64,000 bases of DNA from CAVYBY01 sp963766935. GTDB lineage: Bacteria; Actinomycetota; UBA4738; HRBIN12. Below the pieces are notes generated by a model. The model did not search any database. It was not told the DNA's origin and saw nothing but the letters and a program-made list of their open reading frames with translations. The position numbers and the translations under genes were made by a program. Below are positions 17,806 through 26,838 of the stretch, in pieces (position 1 is the stretch's first letter; every line of letters starts with the position of its first letter). Location of the stretch: assembly GCA_963766935.1 (NCBI GenBank), contig CAVYBY010000007.1, positions 62,001 to 126,000 on the forward strand. The letters run 5' to 3'.

Positions 17806-19152
17806 TCAGCGGACAACAGAGGAGATTCCCGCAGGTCGGAGGGCCCGGGCCACCGCTTCGGCGACGTCCGCCACCGCGACGACGCCCATGCCGGGCGGCG
17901 CCGCGTCCTCGCCTCCTGGCGGGGTCACCACGGTGGTGCACCCCGCACCGCGGGCCGCGGCCATCCGAGCCGGCATGCCCGGGACCGGCCGGACCAAGCC
18001 CGTCAGCGTCACCTCCCCCACAAAGGCCGTCCGCTCCGGAAGGGGCACGCCGGTCCGGGCCGAGACGACGGCGGCCGCCACGGCCAGATCGCAGGCCGGG
18101 TCGTCCACATGGACACCGCCGGCCGTCGCACCGAACAGGTCGTAGCCCCCCAGCGGGATCCGAGCGCGACCGAGCACCGCGGCAACCAGCTGGAACCGCC
18201 GCAGATCGAGTCCGGTCACCTGTCGCCGCGGCGGGCCCTCCGCGTCGGTCACCAGCGCCTGGATCTCGACGGCGAGCGCCCGCCTGCCGGCAAGTGGAAG
18301 GCCGACGGCCGCCCCGGCGACGCGGGAGCCCGTCAGGAGCAGGTCGGCGGGATCCACCTCGGCCAGACCGGCGCTCCCCATCTCGAACCAGGCGGTCTCC
18401 CCTTCGGCTCCGAACCGGTTCTTCCCGCTGGACAGCGTTCGAAGCCCGGAACGAGGATCGCCGTCGACCCCGAGCAGCACATCCACCTCGTGCTCGAGCG
18501 CACGCGGCCCGGCGACGTCCCCTCCCTTCGTGATGTGACCCGTGAGCAGGATCGTCGTTCCTTCTGCCTTCGCAAGGCCGACCAGCGCGTCCGTGCACGC
18601 CCGGACCTGAGCGACACCGCCCGGCGCCTGACCCGAAGCGGAATCGCGGATCGTCTGGATCGAGTCCACGGCGAGGATGTCCGTCCGGGCCGCCCGCGCC
18701 GTCTCGAGCACGAGGCCGAGATCCCGGCCCGGCGCGAAGCGAACCGGGTTGCCGCCGATACCCAGCCGCTGGGCCCTGGCGGCAACCTGCCCGTGGGACT
18801 CCTCACCCGAGACCAGGAGACAGTCGCGGCCCGACGCGGCGACCGAGCCGAGGATCTGCAGGAGCAGCGTCGACTTGCCGATGCCCGGCGGTCCGAAGAG
18901 CAGGGCGACCGAAGCCGGAACCAGCCCGCCCCCCAGCACCCGGTCGATGCCCGCGGATCCCGTCGAGATCCGGGCTCGGACGTCGGTGACGCTCGCGAGC
19001 GAGACGGGCTCCACGGACGGGCCGGCCGGCGCGGCGGGTCTCGCCACCTCCTGCATCGTTCCCCAGCCGTTGCACCCCGGACAGCGCCCCACCCAGCGGG
19101 CCACCTGCTGCCCGCAGTCCGCGCACGTGTAGATCACCTTGGCCCGCGCCAC
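17806..19152 (-). CDS. radA: DNA repair protein RadA (Sms)
   Basis: RecA-like ATPase with a Lon-like domain that helps branch migration in recombinational repair. The 448 residues show, in order: a zinc finger (CADCGQQVARWVGRCPGC, residues about 10-27), Walker A GPPGIGKST (about 87-95), the RadA-specific KNRFG motif and the C-terminal LonC-like region. The start is GTG 19152 (MARAKVIYTCADCG), where the family normally begins. The carD stop-to-start neighbourhood is 147 bases away, so radA is near but not in the carD operon. Confidence 0.95.
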   Translation of the reverse strand: MARAKVIYTCADCGQQVARWVGRCPGCNGWGTMQEVARPAAPAGPSVEPVSLASVTDVRARISTGSAGIDRVLGGGLVPASVALLFGPPGIGKSTLLLQILGSVAASGRDCLLVSGEESHGQVAARAQRLGIGGNPVRFAPGRDLGLVLETARAARTDILAVDSIQTIRDSASGQAPGGVAQVRACTDALVGLAKAEGTTILLTGHITKGGDVAGPRALEHEVDVLLGVDGDPRSGLRTLSSGKNRFGAEGETAWFEMGSAGLAEVDPADLLLTGSRVAGAAVGLPLAGRRALAVEIQALVTDAEGPPRRQVTGLDLRRFQLVAAVLGRARIPLGGYDLFGATAGGVHVDDPACDLAVAAAVVSARTGVPLPERTAFVGEVTLTGLVRPVPGMPARMAAARGAGCTTVVTPPGGEDAAPPGMGVVAVADVAEAVARALRPAGISSVVR

Positions 19153-19256
19153 GCGCCGACCGTACCGGCAGCCACCGACACGCCGGACCCCGCTGCTAGA
19201 ATCGCCGCCCTCGGGCGCTGCCGGCGCCCGCGGAGCCCGAAGGGAGGGATGTGCCG

Positions 19257-19310
19257 ATGGATGCCGTCTCGGTGTTCGTTCTCGCGCCGCGTCCCTCCGG
19301 GCGCACCTAG
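19257..19310 (+). CDS. Possible short leader ORF (17 residues) before the RIO kinase
   Basis: An ATG with an excellent ribosome site (GGGAGGG, 8 bases upstream) opens a 17-codon frame reading MDAVSVFVLAPRPSGRT and ending in TAG. It lies 76 bases before the chosen kinase start and is not in the kinase frame. It might be a translated leader, or the remnant of an N-terminus displaced by an indel. Confidence 0.3.
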   Translation: MDAVSVFVLAPRPSGRT

Positions 19311-19386
19311 CCGGTCTCGCCGGCGGCTCCTTCGAGGGACGGGGTTCCCGCATGTCTCGATCCCGTCGCTCGAGAAGGAGCATGTC

Positions 19387-20163
19387 GTGCACGAAGAAGC
19401 GTTCGAACACTTTCTGGACGAAGGACTGATCGAACGGGTCTTGCGCCCGCTCAAGACCGGCAAGGAGGCTGCCGTCTTCCTCTGCCGGGCCAACCCCCGG
19501 GTGGCCGGGGCGGAACTCGCCGCGCTCAAGGTCTACCACCCGCTCGACCGGCGGGACTTCCGCGACGAGTCGCTCTACCGCGACGGCGAGTTCATCAAGG
19601 AACGCCGGGTCCGCTCGGCGCTCGAACAGCGAACCCGCTTCGGGCGCCAGGTCCAGGGCGCGATCTGGGTCGACCGGGAGTTGGAGTCGCTGCAACGGCT
19701 GTCCGCGGCCGGCGCGCCGGTTCCCCGGCCGATCGAGGCGACGAGCGACGCCATCTTGATGTCGTACGTGGGCGATCTCGACACCGCGGCCCCTCAGCTT
19801 CGCAGCTACCGCCCGGGGAGCCCGGACGAGGCGCAGGAGCTGTTCCAGCAGGTCGTGGATGCCGTCCAGCGGATGCTGTTCCACGACGTCGTCCACGCCG
19901 ACCTTTCCGCATACAACGTGCTCGTCTGGGAAGGCCGGATCACCGTGATCGATTTCCCGCAGGCCGTGGACCCCAAGAAGAACCGGCACGCGGAGGCGCT
20001 GCTCGGCCGCGACCTCGAGCGGATCGGCCGCTACTTCGAACGGCTCGGCGCGGACACGCCGGTCGAGCGGATCGCGGCGGACCTGTGGTCGGGATGGCTC
20101 CTCGCCGAGCTGGTTCCACAGGAGCTCAGAGGTCTCGCCGACCTGCCCGGCGACGGGATGTGA
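19387..20163 (+). CDS. RIO-type serine/threonine protein kinase
   Basis: A 258-residue atypical protein kinase. It has an ATP-binding Lys in ELAALKVYHP, the catalytic loop VHADLSAYNVLVWEG (Asp and Asn) and the metal-binding Asp in VIDFPQAVDP, all features of the RIO1 family. Residues KTGKEAAVFLCR form the Gly-poor nucleotide loop. The start is GTG 19387, supported by GAAGGAG with a 6-base spacer; the upstream frame extension is Arg/Ser-rich and unlikely. Archaeal and eukaryotic RIO kinases mature the small ribosomal subunit; the bacterial role is not known. It converges on clpC. Confidence 0.88.
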   Translation: MHEEAFEHFLDEGLIERVLRPLKTGKEAAVFLCRANPRVAGAELAALKVYHPLDRRDFRDESLYRDGEFIKERRVRSALEQRTRFGRQVQGAIWVDRELESLQRLSAAGAPVPRPIEATSDAILMSYVGDLDTAAPQLRSYRPGSPDEAQELFQQVVDAVQRMLFHDVVHADLSAYNVLVWEGRITVIDFPQAVDPKKNRHAEALLGRDLERIGRYFERLGADTPVERIAADLWSGWLLAELVPQELRGLADLPGDGM

Positions 20164-20192
20164 TCCGAAAGCCAGCCCGCGGAACGGCGGCG

Positions 20193-22679
20193 CTACTCGG
20201 TCGAGCCGGCGAGCTCGACCGGGGGGGCGTCCGGCGGCGGGAAGAGTGCCCCGTGCTCGAACGTGATCTCGCCGTCGCGCGCGTCGACCATCACCGTCTC
20301 GCCCGCACGGAACTCCCGGTAGAGGATCTTCTCGGACAGCGGGTCCTCGAGCAGACGCTGGATGGTCCGCCGCAGCGGTCTGGCGCCGAGCGAGACGTCG
20401 TAGCCCTTCTCGGCCAGCAGCACCTTCGCGGCGTCGGTCAGCTCGATCTCGATGTCCTTGGCCTTCAACTGCTCGCGCACTCGGACCATGAGCAGGTCGA
20501 CGATCTCCGTGACGTCTTCCTGCGTGAGGGCGTGGAAGACGATGACCTCGTCGATGCGGTTGACGAACTCGGGACGGAAGGAGCGCTTGAGCTCCTCCAT
20601 CACGCGCTCCTGCATCTTCTGGTACGTGGACTCGTTGTCGCTGCGGGACGCGAAGCCCACGCCGCTCTTCTGCAGATCCCGCGTGCCCAGGTTCGAGGTC
20701 ATGATGATGATCGTGTTCTTGAAGTCCACCGTGTGGCCCTGCGAGTCCGTCAGGCGCCCGTCCTCGAGGATCTGCAACAGCGTGTTGAACACGTCGGGGT
20801 GCGCCTTCTCGATCTCGTCGAAGAGCACGACGCTGAACGGCTTGCGGCGAACGGCCTCGGTGAGCTGGCCGCCCTCCTCGTAGCCGACGTAGCCGGGGGG
20901 CGAGCCGATCAGACGGCTGACGGTGTGCTTCTCCATGTACTCGGACATGTCGAGCTGGATCAGCGCGTCCTCGTCACCAAAGAGGAACTCGGCGAGCGCG
21001 CGAGAGAGCTCCGTCTTTCCGACACCCGAGGGGCCGAGGAAGATAAACGAACCGGCGGGGCGGCGTGGGTCCTTGAGACCCGACCGCGTGCGGCGGATCG
21101 CGCGTGAGACGGCGGAGATCGCTTCGTTCTGCGAGATGATCCGCTTGTGGAGCTCCTCTTCCATGCGAAGGAGCTTCTCCGTCTCTTCCTCCGTGAGCTT
21201 GAACACCGGGATGCCGGTCCAGATCGACAGCACCTCGGCGATCTCTTCCTCGTCGACCTCCGACAACACGTCCATCTCGCCGGCCTTCCACACCTGCTCG
21301 CGGCGCTGGCGCTCTTCCTGGAGCTGACGCTCCTCGTCGCGCAGCGACGCCGCGCGCTCGAAGTCCTGGCCGTCGATCGCGGATTCCTTCTTCAGACGGA
21401 TCTCGGCGATCTTCTCGTCGATCTCGCGCACATCGGGCGGCGCCGTCATCCGGCGGATGCGCATGCGCGAGCCGGCCTCGTCGATCAGGTCGATGGCCTT
21501 GTCCGGCAGGAACCGGTCGCTGATGTAGCGGTCCGCGAGGTTGGCCGCGGCGACGAGCGCCTCGTCGGTGAAGTTCACCCGGTGGTGCGCTTCGTAGCGG
21601 TCGCGCAGTCCCTTGAGGATCTCGATCGTGTGCGCGACGGTCGGCTCCTCGACCTGGATCGGCTGGAACCGGCGCTCGAGCGCGGCGTCCTTCTCGAGGT
21701 ACTTGCGGTACTCGTCGCGCGTCGTCGCCCCGATGGTCTGCAGCTCTCCGCGCGCAAGCATCGGCTTGAGGATCGAGGCGGCGTCGATGGCGCCTTCCGC
21801 GGCGCCCGCGCCGACGAGCGTGTGAAGCTCGTCGATGAACAGCACGATGTCGCCACGCGTCTTGATCTCCTTGAGGACCTTCTTGAGGCGCTCCTCGAAG
21901 TCGCCGCGGTAGCGCGACCCGGCGACAAGGGCGCCGAGGTCCAGCGTGTAGATCTGCTTGTCCTTGAGGGTCTCCGGGATCTCGCCCTTGACGATCGCCT
22001 GCGACAGACCCTCGACGACGGCCGTCTTGCCGACGCCGGGCTCACCGATCAGCACCGGATTGTTCTTGGTGCGACGGGAGAGAACCTGCATGACCCGCTC
22101 GATCTCGCGCTCACGCCCGATGACCGGGTCGAGCTTGCCGTCGCGCGCGAGCTGGGTGAGGTTGCGGCCGAACTGATCCAGCACCATCGAGCTCTGGCCG
22201 CCGGTCTGCTCGCCCACACCCGCCGGCTCGCCCTTGCCGCCGGTGTAGCCGGACAGCAGCTGGATGACGGTCTGCCGGACGCGGCTGAGGTCCGCGCCGA
22301 GCTTCTGCAGGACCTGGGCGGCGACGCCCTCGCCCTCGCGGATGAGGCCGAGCAGGATGTGCTCGGTGCCGATGTAGTTGTGGCCGAGCTGCAGCGCCTC
22401 ACGGAGGGAGAGCTCGAGGACCTTCTTGGCGCGCGGCGTGAACGGGATGTGTCCGGTCGGAGCGGCCTGGCCCTGACCGATGATCTCTTCGACCTGCTGG
22501 CGAACGGCCTCGAGCGAGATGTTGAGACTCTCGAGCGCCTTGGCGGCGACGCCTTCGCCCTCGTGAATCAGACCCAGCAGAATGTGCTCGGTGCCGATGT
22601 AGTTGTGGTTGAGCATCCTGGCTTCTTCTTGCGCCAGAACCACCACTCGCCGCGCTCGGTCGGTGAATCGCTCGAACAT
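20193..22679 (-). CDS. clpC: ATP-dependent Clp protease ATP-binding subunit ClpC
   Basis: Hsp100 unfoldase of 828 residues that feeds proteins to ClpP. Two Clp_N repeats (YIGTEHILLGLI twice, residues about 27 and 102), AAA domain 1 with GEPGVGKT, a middle UVR-like domain (ESAIDGQDFERAASLRDEE), AAA domain 2 with GPSGVGKT and a D2 small domain. The pore loops and Arg fingers are in conserved blocks. The start MFERFTDRARR at 22679 is the standard one; the upstream extension is discarded. In Mycobacterium lsr2 stands between lysS and clpC; here a 10-kb signalling insert separates them. Confidence 0.97.
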   Translation of the reverse strand: MFERFTDRARRVVVLAQEEARMLNHNYIGTEHILLGLIHEGEGVAAKALESLNISLEAVRQQVEEIIGQGQAAPTGHIPFTPRAKKVLELSLREALQLGHNYIGTEHILLGLIREGEGVAAQVLQKLGADLSRVRQTVIQLLSGYTGGKGEPAGVGEQTGGQSSMVLDQFGRNLTQLARDGKLDPVIGREREIERVMQVLSRRTKNNPVLIGEPGVGKTAVVEGLSQAIVKGEIPETLKDKQIYTLDLGALVAGSRYRGDFEERLKKVLKEIKTRGDIVLFIDELHTLVGAGAAEGAIDAASILKPMLARGELQTIGATTRDEYRKYLEKDAALERRFQPIQVEEPTVAHTIEILKGLRDRYEAHHRVNFTDEALVAAANLADRYISDRFLPDKAIDLIDEAGSRMRIRRMTAPPDVREIDEKIAEIRLKKESAIDGQDFERAASLRDEERQLQEERQRREQVWKAGEMDVLSEVDEEEIAEVLSIWTGIPVFKLTEEETEKLLRMEEELHKRIISQNEAISAVSRAIRRTRSGLKDPRRPAGSFIFLGPSGVGKTELSRALAEFLFGDEDALIQLDMSEYMEKHTVSRLIGSPPGYVGYEEGGQLTEAVRRKPFSVVLFDEIEKAHPDVFNTLLQILEDGRLTDSQGHTVDFKNTIIIMTSNLGTRDLQKSGVGFASRSDNESTYQKMQERVMEELKRSFRPEFVNRIDEVIVFHALTQEDVTEIVDLLMVRVREQLKAKDIEIELTDAAKVLLAEKGYDVSLGARPLRRTIQRLLEDPLSEKILYREFRAGETVMVDARDGEITFEHGALFPPPDAPPVELAGSTE

Positions 22680-22997
22680 CTCAGCGCCCTCCGGGCCGTC
22701 GCCCGTATCTCGCCGGACCTCGGAGATCCAAAGACCACGTCCTCCCCCCGAGGCACCCCGGGCGCTGCCTCCGATCTCCGGCTGCAGCGCCCTTCGCACC
22801 CGAGTATACCCAGGACCCCCGAGATCCCCGGAACGAAGACGCCGATGAGCGATCTCTCATCACATAAGGGTATTCGGACGCAAAGCACGTCGGGATGAGC
22901 CCAGAATCGACTCTTCACAGACATCGTTCTTTCGGACTAGGCGAACTCCCCCGATCGGCAGGGGGCGGCGGAAGACTCGGCAGGGCACGATTGGGCA
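22680..22997. other. Divergent promoter region between clpC and the lone receiver gene
   Basis: 318 bases without a gene. On the minus strand a TATACT hexamer (22808-22803), about 125 bases before the clpC start, could be a -10 element, but no convincing -35 is seen at the right distance. No CIRCE or clear ClgR-type box was recognised. Nothing else is supported. Confidence 0.3.
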
Positions 22998-23369
22998 ATG
23001 CGTGTGCTCGTGGTGGACGACCACCCCTCGTTTCGGCAGGCCCTGTCCGATGCGCTCGGCATGATCGAGGACATCGTGGTCGTCGGCGAGGCCGCCGACG
23101 GCGAGATGGCGTACGCCGAGGCGCGGGATCTGCGCCCCGATGTGGTCCTGATGGATCTTTCGATGCCGGAGGGATCGGGCATCGATGCGATGAAGCGGAT
23201 CCACGAGACGCAACCGGATCTTCCGATCGTCCTGCTGACCGCGCATGCGGACACGGGTGTCGAGCGGGAGGCGCTCGAGGCCGGCGCGCGGCGAGTGGTG
23301 ACGAAGGGGACGACGCTCGACGACATCGTCATCGTCCTTCACGAGGCGGCGGAGCCGGCCACCGACTGA
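22998..23369 (+). CDS. Stand-alone receiver domain protein (CheY-like)
   Basis: A 123-residue single-domain response regulator. The acidic pocket is DD at residues 7-8, the phospho-acceptor is Asp53 in LMDLSMP, Thr is in LLTAHAD and the Lys in VVTKGTT, so phosphorylation is possible. There is no output domain. It could act by protein contact or as an intermediate in a phosphorelay. No kinase gene is adjacent; a GAF protein and an S8 peptidase lie downstream on the other strand. Confidence 0.88.
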   Translation: MRVLVVDDHPSFRQALSDALGMIEDIVVVGEAADGEMAYAEARDLRPDVVLMDLSMPEGSGIDAMKRIHETQPDLPIVLLTAHADTGVEREALEAGARRVVTKGTTLDDIVIVLHEAAEPATD

Positions 23370-23399
23370 CTCCGGTCCTCGGGGCGCGAGACCCGGCCC

Positions 23400-24218
23400 C
23401 TACGGACGGGAGACCGCGTTGTCCGCCACGGCAGCCAGCACGGTCTTGACCTGGAACGGCGTCAGGCCCGGGTGCTTCGAGAGAAGGAGCGTCACGAGTC
23501 CGGCGATGTGCGGCGTCGCGAAGCTGTTGCCGGTGGCCGTGATGGTAGAGCCCTCGGCCCACGCGACCTCGACGTCGATCCCCGGCGCGCCGAACTCCAC
23601 GGGGCCGTTCGGGTTGTAGTCGAGGCAGAACGGATCCCGGCCGTCGTGGGCGGCGACCGAGAAGACCGACGAGAACTCCGCCGGGTAGCTGGTCCGCCGG
23701 ACGTTGTTGATCGCCGCCACGAGCATGGTCTTGGAGAAGTACGCCTCGTCGGCCAGCTCGTGGAACCACGAGTAGTAGTCGCGCCGCCCGGTCGAGAGCG
23801 ACAGGTTCGCGACGTGCATCCCGTTCCGGATCGCCCACCGCATGCCCTCGGCGAAGATGAAGCCCTTCCCGGACAACCGCTTGCCGAGCACGCGCACCGA
23901 GTAGATCTCGCATCGAGGCGCCAGCGACCGGACGATCGCCGCACACGCCGTCCCGTGGCCGTAGAGATCTTCGTGCGGGCCCTCGACCGATCGGAAACCC
24001 TCGGGCGCGTCCGGGTCGTACTCCAGGGCCACATAGCCGTCGACGCGGCCGACGCTCGGGTGCGAGGCGTCGACGCCGCTGTCGATGACCGCGACCTTGA
24101 CGCCCTCTCCCGTCGCGCCGCCCCACGCCCAGTCCTTGGTGATCGGCCCGTCCAAACCGAGGTCGGGCGCGTCGCCGAGCGCGCCGCGCTCGAACTGCCA
24201 GGACCAGGCCGGCTTCAC
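23400..24218 (-). CDS. S8 family serine peptidase (subtilisin-like), no signal peptide
   Basis: A 272-residue subtilase. The catalytic triad is complete: Asp46 in VAVIDSGVD, His88 in YGHGTACAAI and the Ser in GNSFATPHIAG (about residue 230); the oxyanion Asn is in AAINN. There is no signal peptide or propeptide, so an intracellular enzyme is likely. The ATG overlaps the stop of the upstream GAF gene as ATGA, so the two are translated together. The GAF partner may regulate or be a substrate of the peptidase; that is inference from the overlap. Confidence 0.9.
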   Translation of the reverse strand: MKPAWSWQFERGALGDAPDLGLDGPITKDWAWGGATGEGVKVAVIDSGVDASHPSVGRVDGYVALEYDPDAPEGFRSVEGPHEDLYGHGTACAAIVRSLAPRCEIYSVRVLGKRLSGKGFIFAEGMRWAIRNGMHVANLSLSTGRRDYYSWFHELADEAYFSKTMLVAAINNVRRTSYPAEFSSVFSVAAHDGRDPFCLDYNPNGPVEFGAPGIDVEVAWAEGSTITATGNSFATPHIAGLVTLLLSKHPGLTPFQVKTVLAAVADNAVSRP

Positions 24219-24958
24219 ATCCGCCTCGCCCGGCGGGCGTACGTCGTGAACAGCGACAGCAGCCGTGCCGCCGTGCCCTGCTCCTCGGGACCCAGCTCGC
24301 GGAGCTCGGCGAAGAGGGCCGCCAGCTCGGCCAGCTCGGGATCCGGGCCCTCGGCCTCCTCCGCCACCGCGTCGAGTGCGCGAGCGACGTCCGGAGCCGA
24401 CTCGGCGGCCGCGCGGGCGACGGCGGCGAGCAGCGTCCGGCCGAGATCGGTGAACACCCGCGAGCTTTCGATCGAGAGCGCCGCCTGCTGCGCGAAGAGA
24501 CCGACGATCTCCATCTCCTGCGAGCGTGCTCCGGTTTCGCTCGGGTCGAGGATCTCGATCACGCCGAGGATGTCGCGGTCGGTCTCGAGCGGAACGGCGA
24601 TGATCCGGGTCGGCACGTAGCCCACGTCCTCGGCAAAGGAATCGGCGAACCGCGGGTCGCGCCGGACGTCCTCGATCGCAAGGGGCATGCCCGAGCGGAC
24701 GACGAACCCGGCGATCCCCTGCTCAACCGGGATCGTCCGGCCGATGACGTCGTCGGCGCCCCGGCCGTCGGCGACGTGAAACGTCAGGTTCTCCTGCTCG
24801 TCGTCGAGGAGCGCGAGCGAGCAGGCGGCCGCACCGAACAGCCGGCGGGCGGTGCCGACGATCGACTGCAGGAGCTCGTCGTGCCCCCCCGGGCGGATCG
24901 CCGGCCCGAGGTCCGCCGCGATGTCCGCCAGCTGTCGAAGCACGTCTTCGTCCGGCAT
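24215..24958 (-). CDS. GAF-domain sensor protein
   Basis: A 247-residue cytosolic protein with one GAF domain (residues about 25-165: LLQSIVGTARRLFGAAACSL, GIAGFVVRSGMPLAIEDV, IIAVPLETDRDILGVIEI) and an Ala/Glu-rich helical C-terminus. No kinase, HTH or cyclase output is present. GAF domains bind small ligands or cofactors; none can be named here. The start has AAGGAGA 4 bases upstream. The stop overlaps the start of the S8 peptidase gene by 4 bases. Confidence 0.85.
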   Translation of the reverse strand: MPDEDVLRQLADIAADLGPAIRPGGHDELLQSIVGTARRLFGAAACSLALLDDEQENLTFHVADGRGADDVIGRTIPVEQGIAGFVVRSGMPLAIEDVRRDPRFADSFAEDVGYVPTRIIAVPLETDRDILGVIEILDPSETGARSQEMEIVGLFAQQAALSIESSRVFTDLGRTLLAAVARAAAESAPDVARALDAVAEEAEGPDPELAELAALFAELRELGPEEQGTAARLLSLFTTYARRARRM

Positions 24959-25044
24959 CCGATCTCCTTACGCGAACCGAGCCTTGCGGCGCCGATCGTA
25001 GCGTGGCAGCGCGTTCGCTCCGGGCGGCGCGTCGATGCGTTCGG

Positions 25045-26751
25045 TCAGGCCAGCCCCAGCTCCTCCGACGGATGTGTCGTCGCCAGGCGCGTCGCCATCC
25101 CGGCGCGAAAGGACGCCGACAGACCGGCGCCCTCGCTGACCGTTCGCAGGAAGTCTTCTCCCGAGATGCGCAGCAGGTCACAGCCCTCGAGCGCCGTGAC
25201 CGTGGCTGTTCTCGGGATCCGGCGCAGCAGACCGATCTCGCCGAAACAGACGCCGGGCCCGAGCTCGGCGATCCGCTTCGGCTCGCCGCCCGATTCCCCC
25301 GCCGCCGTCACGGCGAGCCGTCCGGCGGCAACGACATAGAGGAACTCGGGCTCGTCGCCCTCGCGGATGACGTCGGCTCCGGCGGCCACCCGTTCCTCGT
25401 TCGCCACCTCGGCCAGCGCTTCCAGCGTCTGGCGGTTCGCGGTCTCGAACATGCCGACACGTTCGAGCAGCGCGACCCTCGGTGCGAGCAGCGCGAACCG
25501 CACGGCCGTGCGGCGGTCGATGGCCTTTGCCCACGGAAGAATGAGGACCCCGGGCACCGCGAGCAGGGCCGCGCCCACAACGAGGGCCGCCTCGAGCCCG
25601 ATCGTGTGAACGAGCACCGGCGCCAGCACCGAGCCGATCAGGATGCCGGCCACCATCAGCGAGTCCAGCACCCCGAGCACCCTACCCAGCACGTCGCCCG
25701 GAAGGAGCCGCTGCAGCATCGTCATCCCGAGGACGTCGCCGAGGATGAAGCCGACCCCTTCGACCAGCAGCAGGGCATAGGCGAGGATCGGAGAAGTGAC
25801 GAACGCGATGATCATCATCGGCACCGCCGAGATGACCGCGGCGATCGCCAGCGCGAAGCCCTGGCGCGAGCGGCCCCCGATCCGGCTCGTGAGCCCGGCC
25901 GCCAGGATCCCGCCGATGCCGGTCGCGGCGAACATGTAGCCGATTCCGGCCTCACTCAGACCCAGCCGCTCGGTCGCCGCAAGCGAGTACAGCACGATCT
26001 CCTCGCCGTAGAAGACGGTGAACGCGATGGAGACACCGAGCAGGAGGATCACCTCGCTCGACGACGTGATCGCCCGAATCCCTTCGCCGAGGCGGGCCGC
26101 GAACGAAGCGGGCTGCCCCTCGTCGTCCTCGGACGTCGCCGCGGCCAGCGGCGCCCGGATCCGCGACGTGAGCACGGCCGAGAGAAGGAACGTGGCGGCG
26201 TTCACCGAGAAGGCCGTCACCGGGGTGCTGACGGCGAGCAGGATGCCGCCCAGGGCCGGCCCGAGCGCAAGCGCGAGGTTGGCGATCGTCGCGACGATGG
26301 TGTTCGCCGCGGCCAGGTCGTCTTCGTCGACGAGTGCGGGGGTCGAGGCGCCGACCGCCGGAAAGTAGGCGGTCGCGACGGCGGTCGAGCAGGCGGCGAG
26401 GCCGACGATCACGAGCGCCGGCGCGTGGGCGGCGGCCGCGAACGCCATCGCCAGCATCACACCGGTCCGGCCGAGATCGGTGGCGATCATCACGACCTTG
26501 CGGTCGTAGCGGTCGGCGATCACACCGCCGAACGAGCTCAGCAGCACGAACGGCAGGAATCGGATCACGCTCGTGGCGGCCACCCATGCCCCCGAGCCGG
26601 TTCGGTCGAGCACATAGACGATGAGCGCGATCGAGTAGAGCCAGTCGCCGGTCGACGAAGCGGCCTGCGCCGCGGCGAGCAGACGGAAGTCGCGGCCGCG
26701 AAGGGCGGACCGGATGGCGCCCGTCCGCTTCGACCCTGCGACTTCGGCCAA
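25045..26751 (-). CDS. MFS transporter fused to a cyclic-nucleotide-binding domain
   Basis: A 568-residue fusion. The first ~410 residues are a 12-helix major facilitator, with the loop motif GGVIADRYDRKVVM after helix 2, close to MFS drug or macrolide exporters. The last ~130 residues are a cNMP-binding domain; its phosphate-binding cassette GEIGLLRRIPRTATV keeps the Gly-Glu and the Arg-Thr-Ala pattern. Cyclic nucleotide binding could gate transport. The start is TTG with GGAGGGG 6 bases upstream. A Crp regulator and an adenylate cyclase are encoded just upstream on the same strand, which supports a shared second messenger. The substrate is unknown. Confidence 0.9.
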   Translation of the reverse strand: MAEVAGSKRTGAIRSALRGRDFRLLAAAQAASSTGDWLYSIALIVYVLDRTGSGAWVAATSVIRFLPFVLLSSFGGVIADRYDRKVVMIATDLGRTGVMLAMAFAAAAHAPALVIVGLAACSTAVATAYFPAVGASTPALVDEDDLAAANTIVATIANLALALGPALGGILLAVSTPVTAFSVNAATFLLSAVLTSRIRAPLAAATSEDDEGQPASFAARLGEGIRAITSSSEVILLLGVSIAFTVFYGEEIVLYSLAATERLGLSEAGIGYMFAATGIGGILAAGLTSRIGGRSRQGFALAIAAVISAVPMMIIAFVTSPILAYALLLVEGVGFILGDVLGMTMLQRLLPGDVLGRVLGVLDSLMVAGILIGSVLAPVLVHTIGLEAALVVGAALLAVPGVLILPWAKAIDRRTAVRFALLAPRVALLERVGMFETANRQTLEALAEVANEERVAAGADVIREGDEPEFLYVVAAGRLAVTAAGESGGEPKRIAELGPGVCFGEIGLLRRIPRTATVTALEGCDLLRISGEDFLRTVSEGAGLSASFRAGMATRLATTHPSEELGLA

Positions 26752-26790
26752 CGCGATCCCCTCCCCGGGCGGGCCGCATCCTACGACGAA

Positions 26791-26812
26791 GGAGCCGCCC
26801 GGAGGCGGCTCC
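26791..26812 (-). terminator. Hairpin between the repeat gene and the MFS gene
   Basis: GGAGCCGCC and GGCGGCTCC form a perfect 9-bp stem with a 4-base loop, 27 bases after the stop of the repeat gene. The minus strand after the stem begins TTCGTCGT, a weak T-rich start only. It may end or attenuate transcription into the MFS gene. Confidence 0.45.
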
Positions 26813-26838
26813 CCGTACGTCGTGAAGAAAACGAGTGG

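Noticed and set aside
22680..22997. CIRCE or HAIR-type heat-shock operator before clpC
   Set aside because: No inverted repeat matching either consensus was found in the region.
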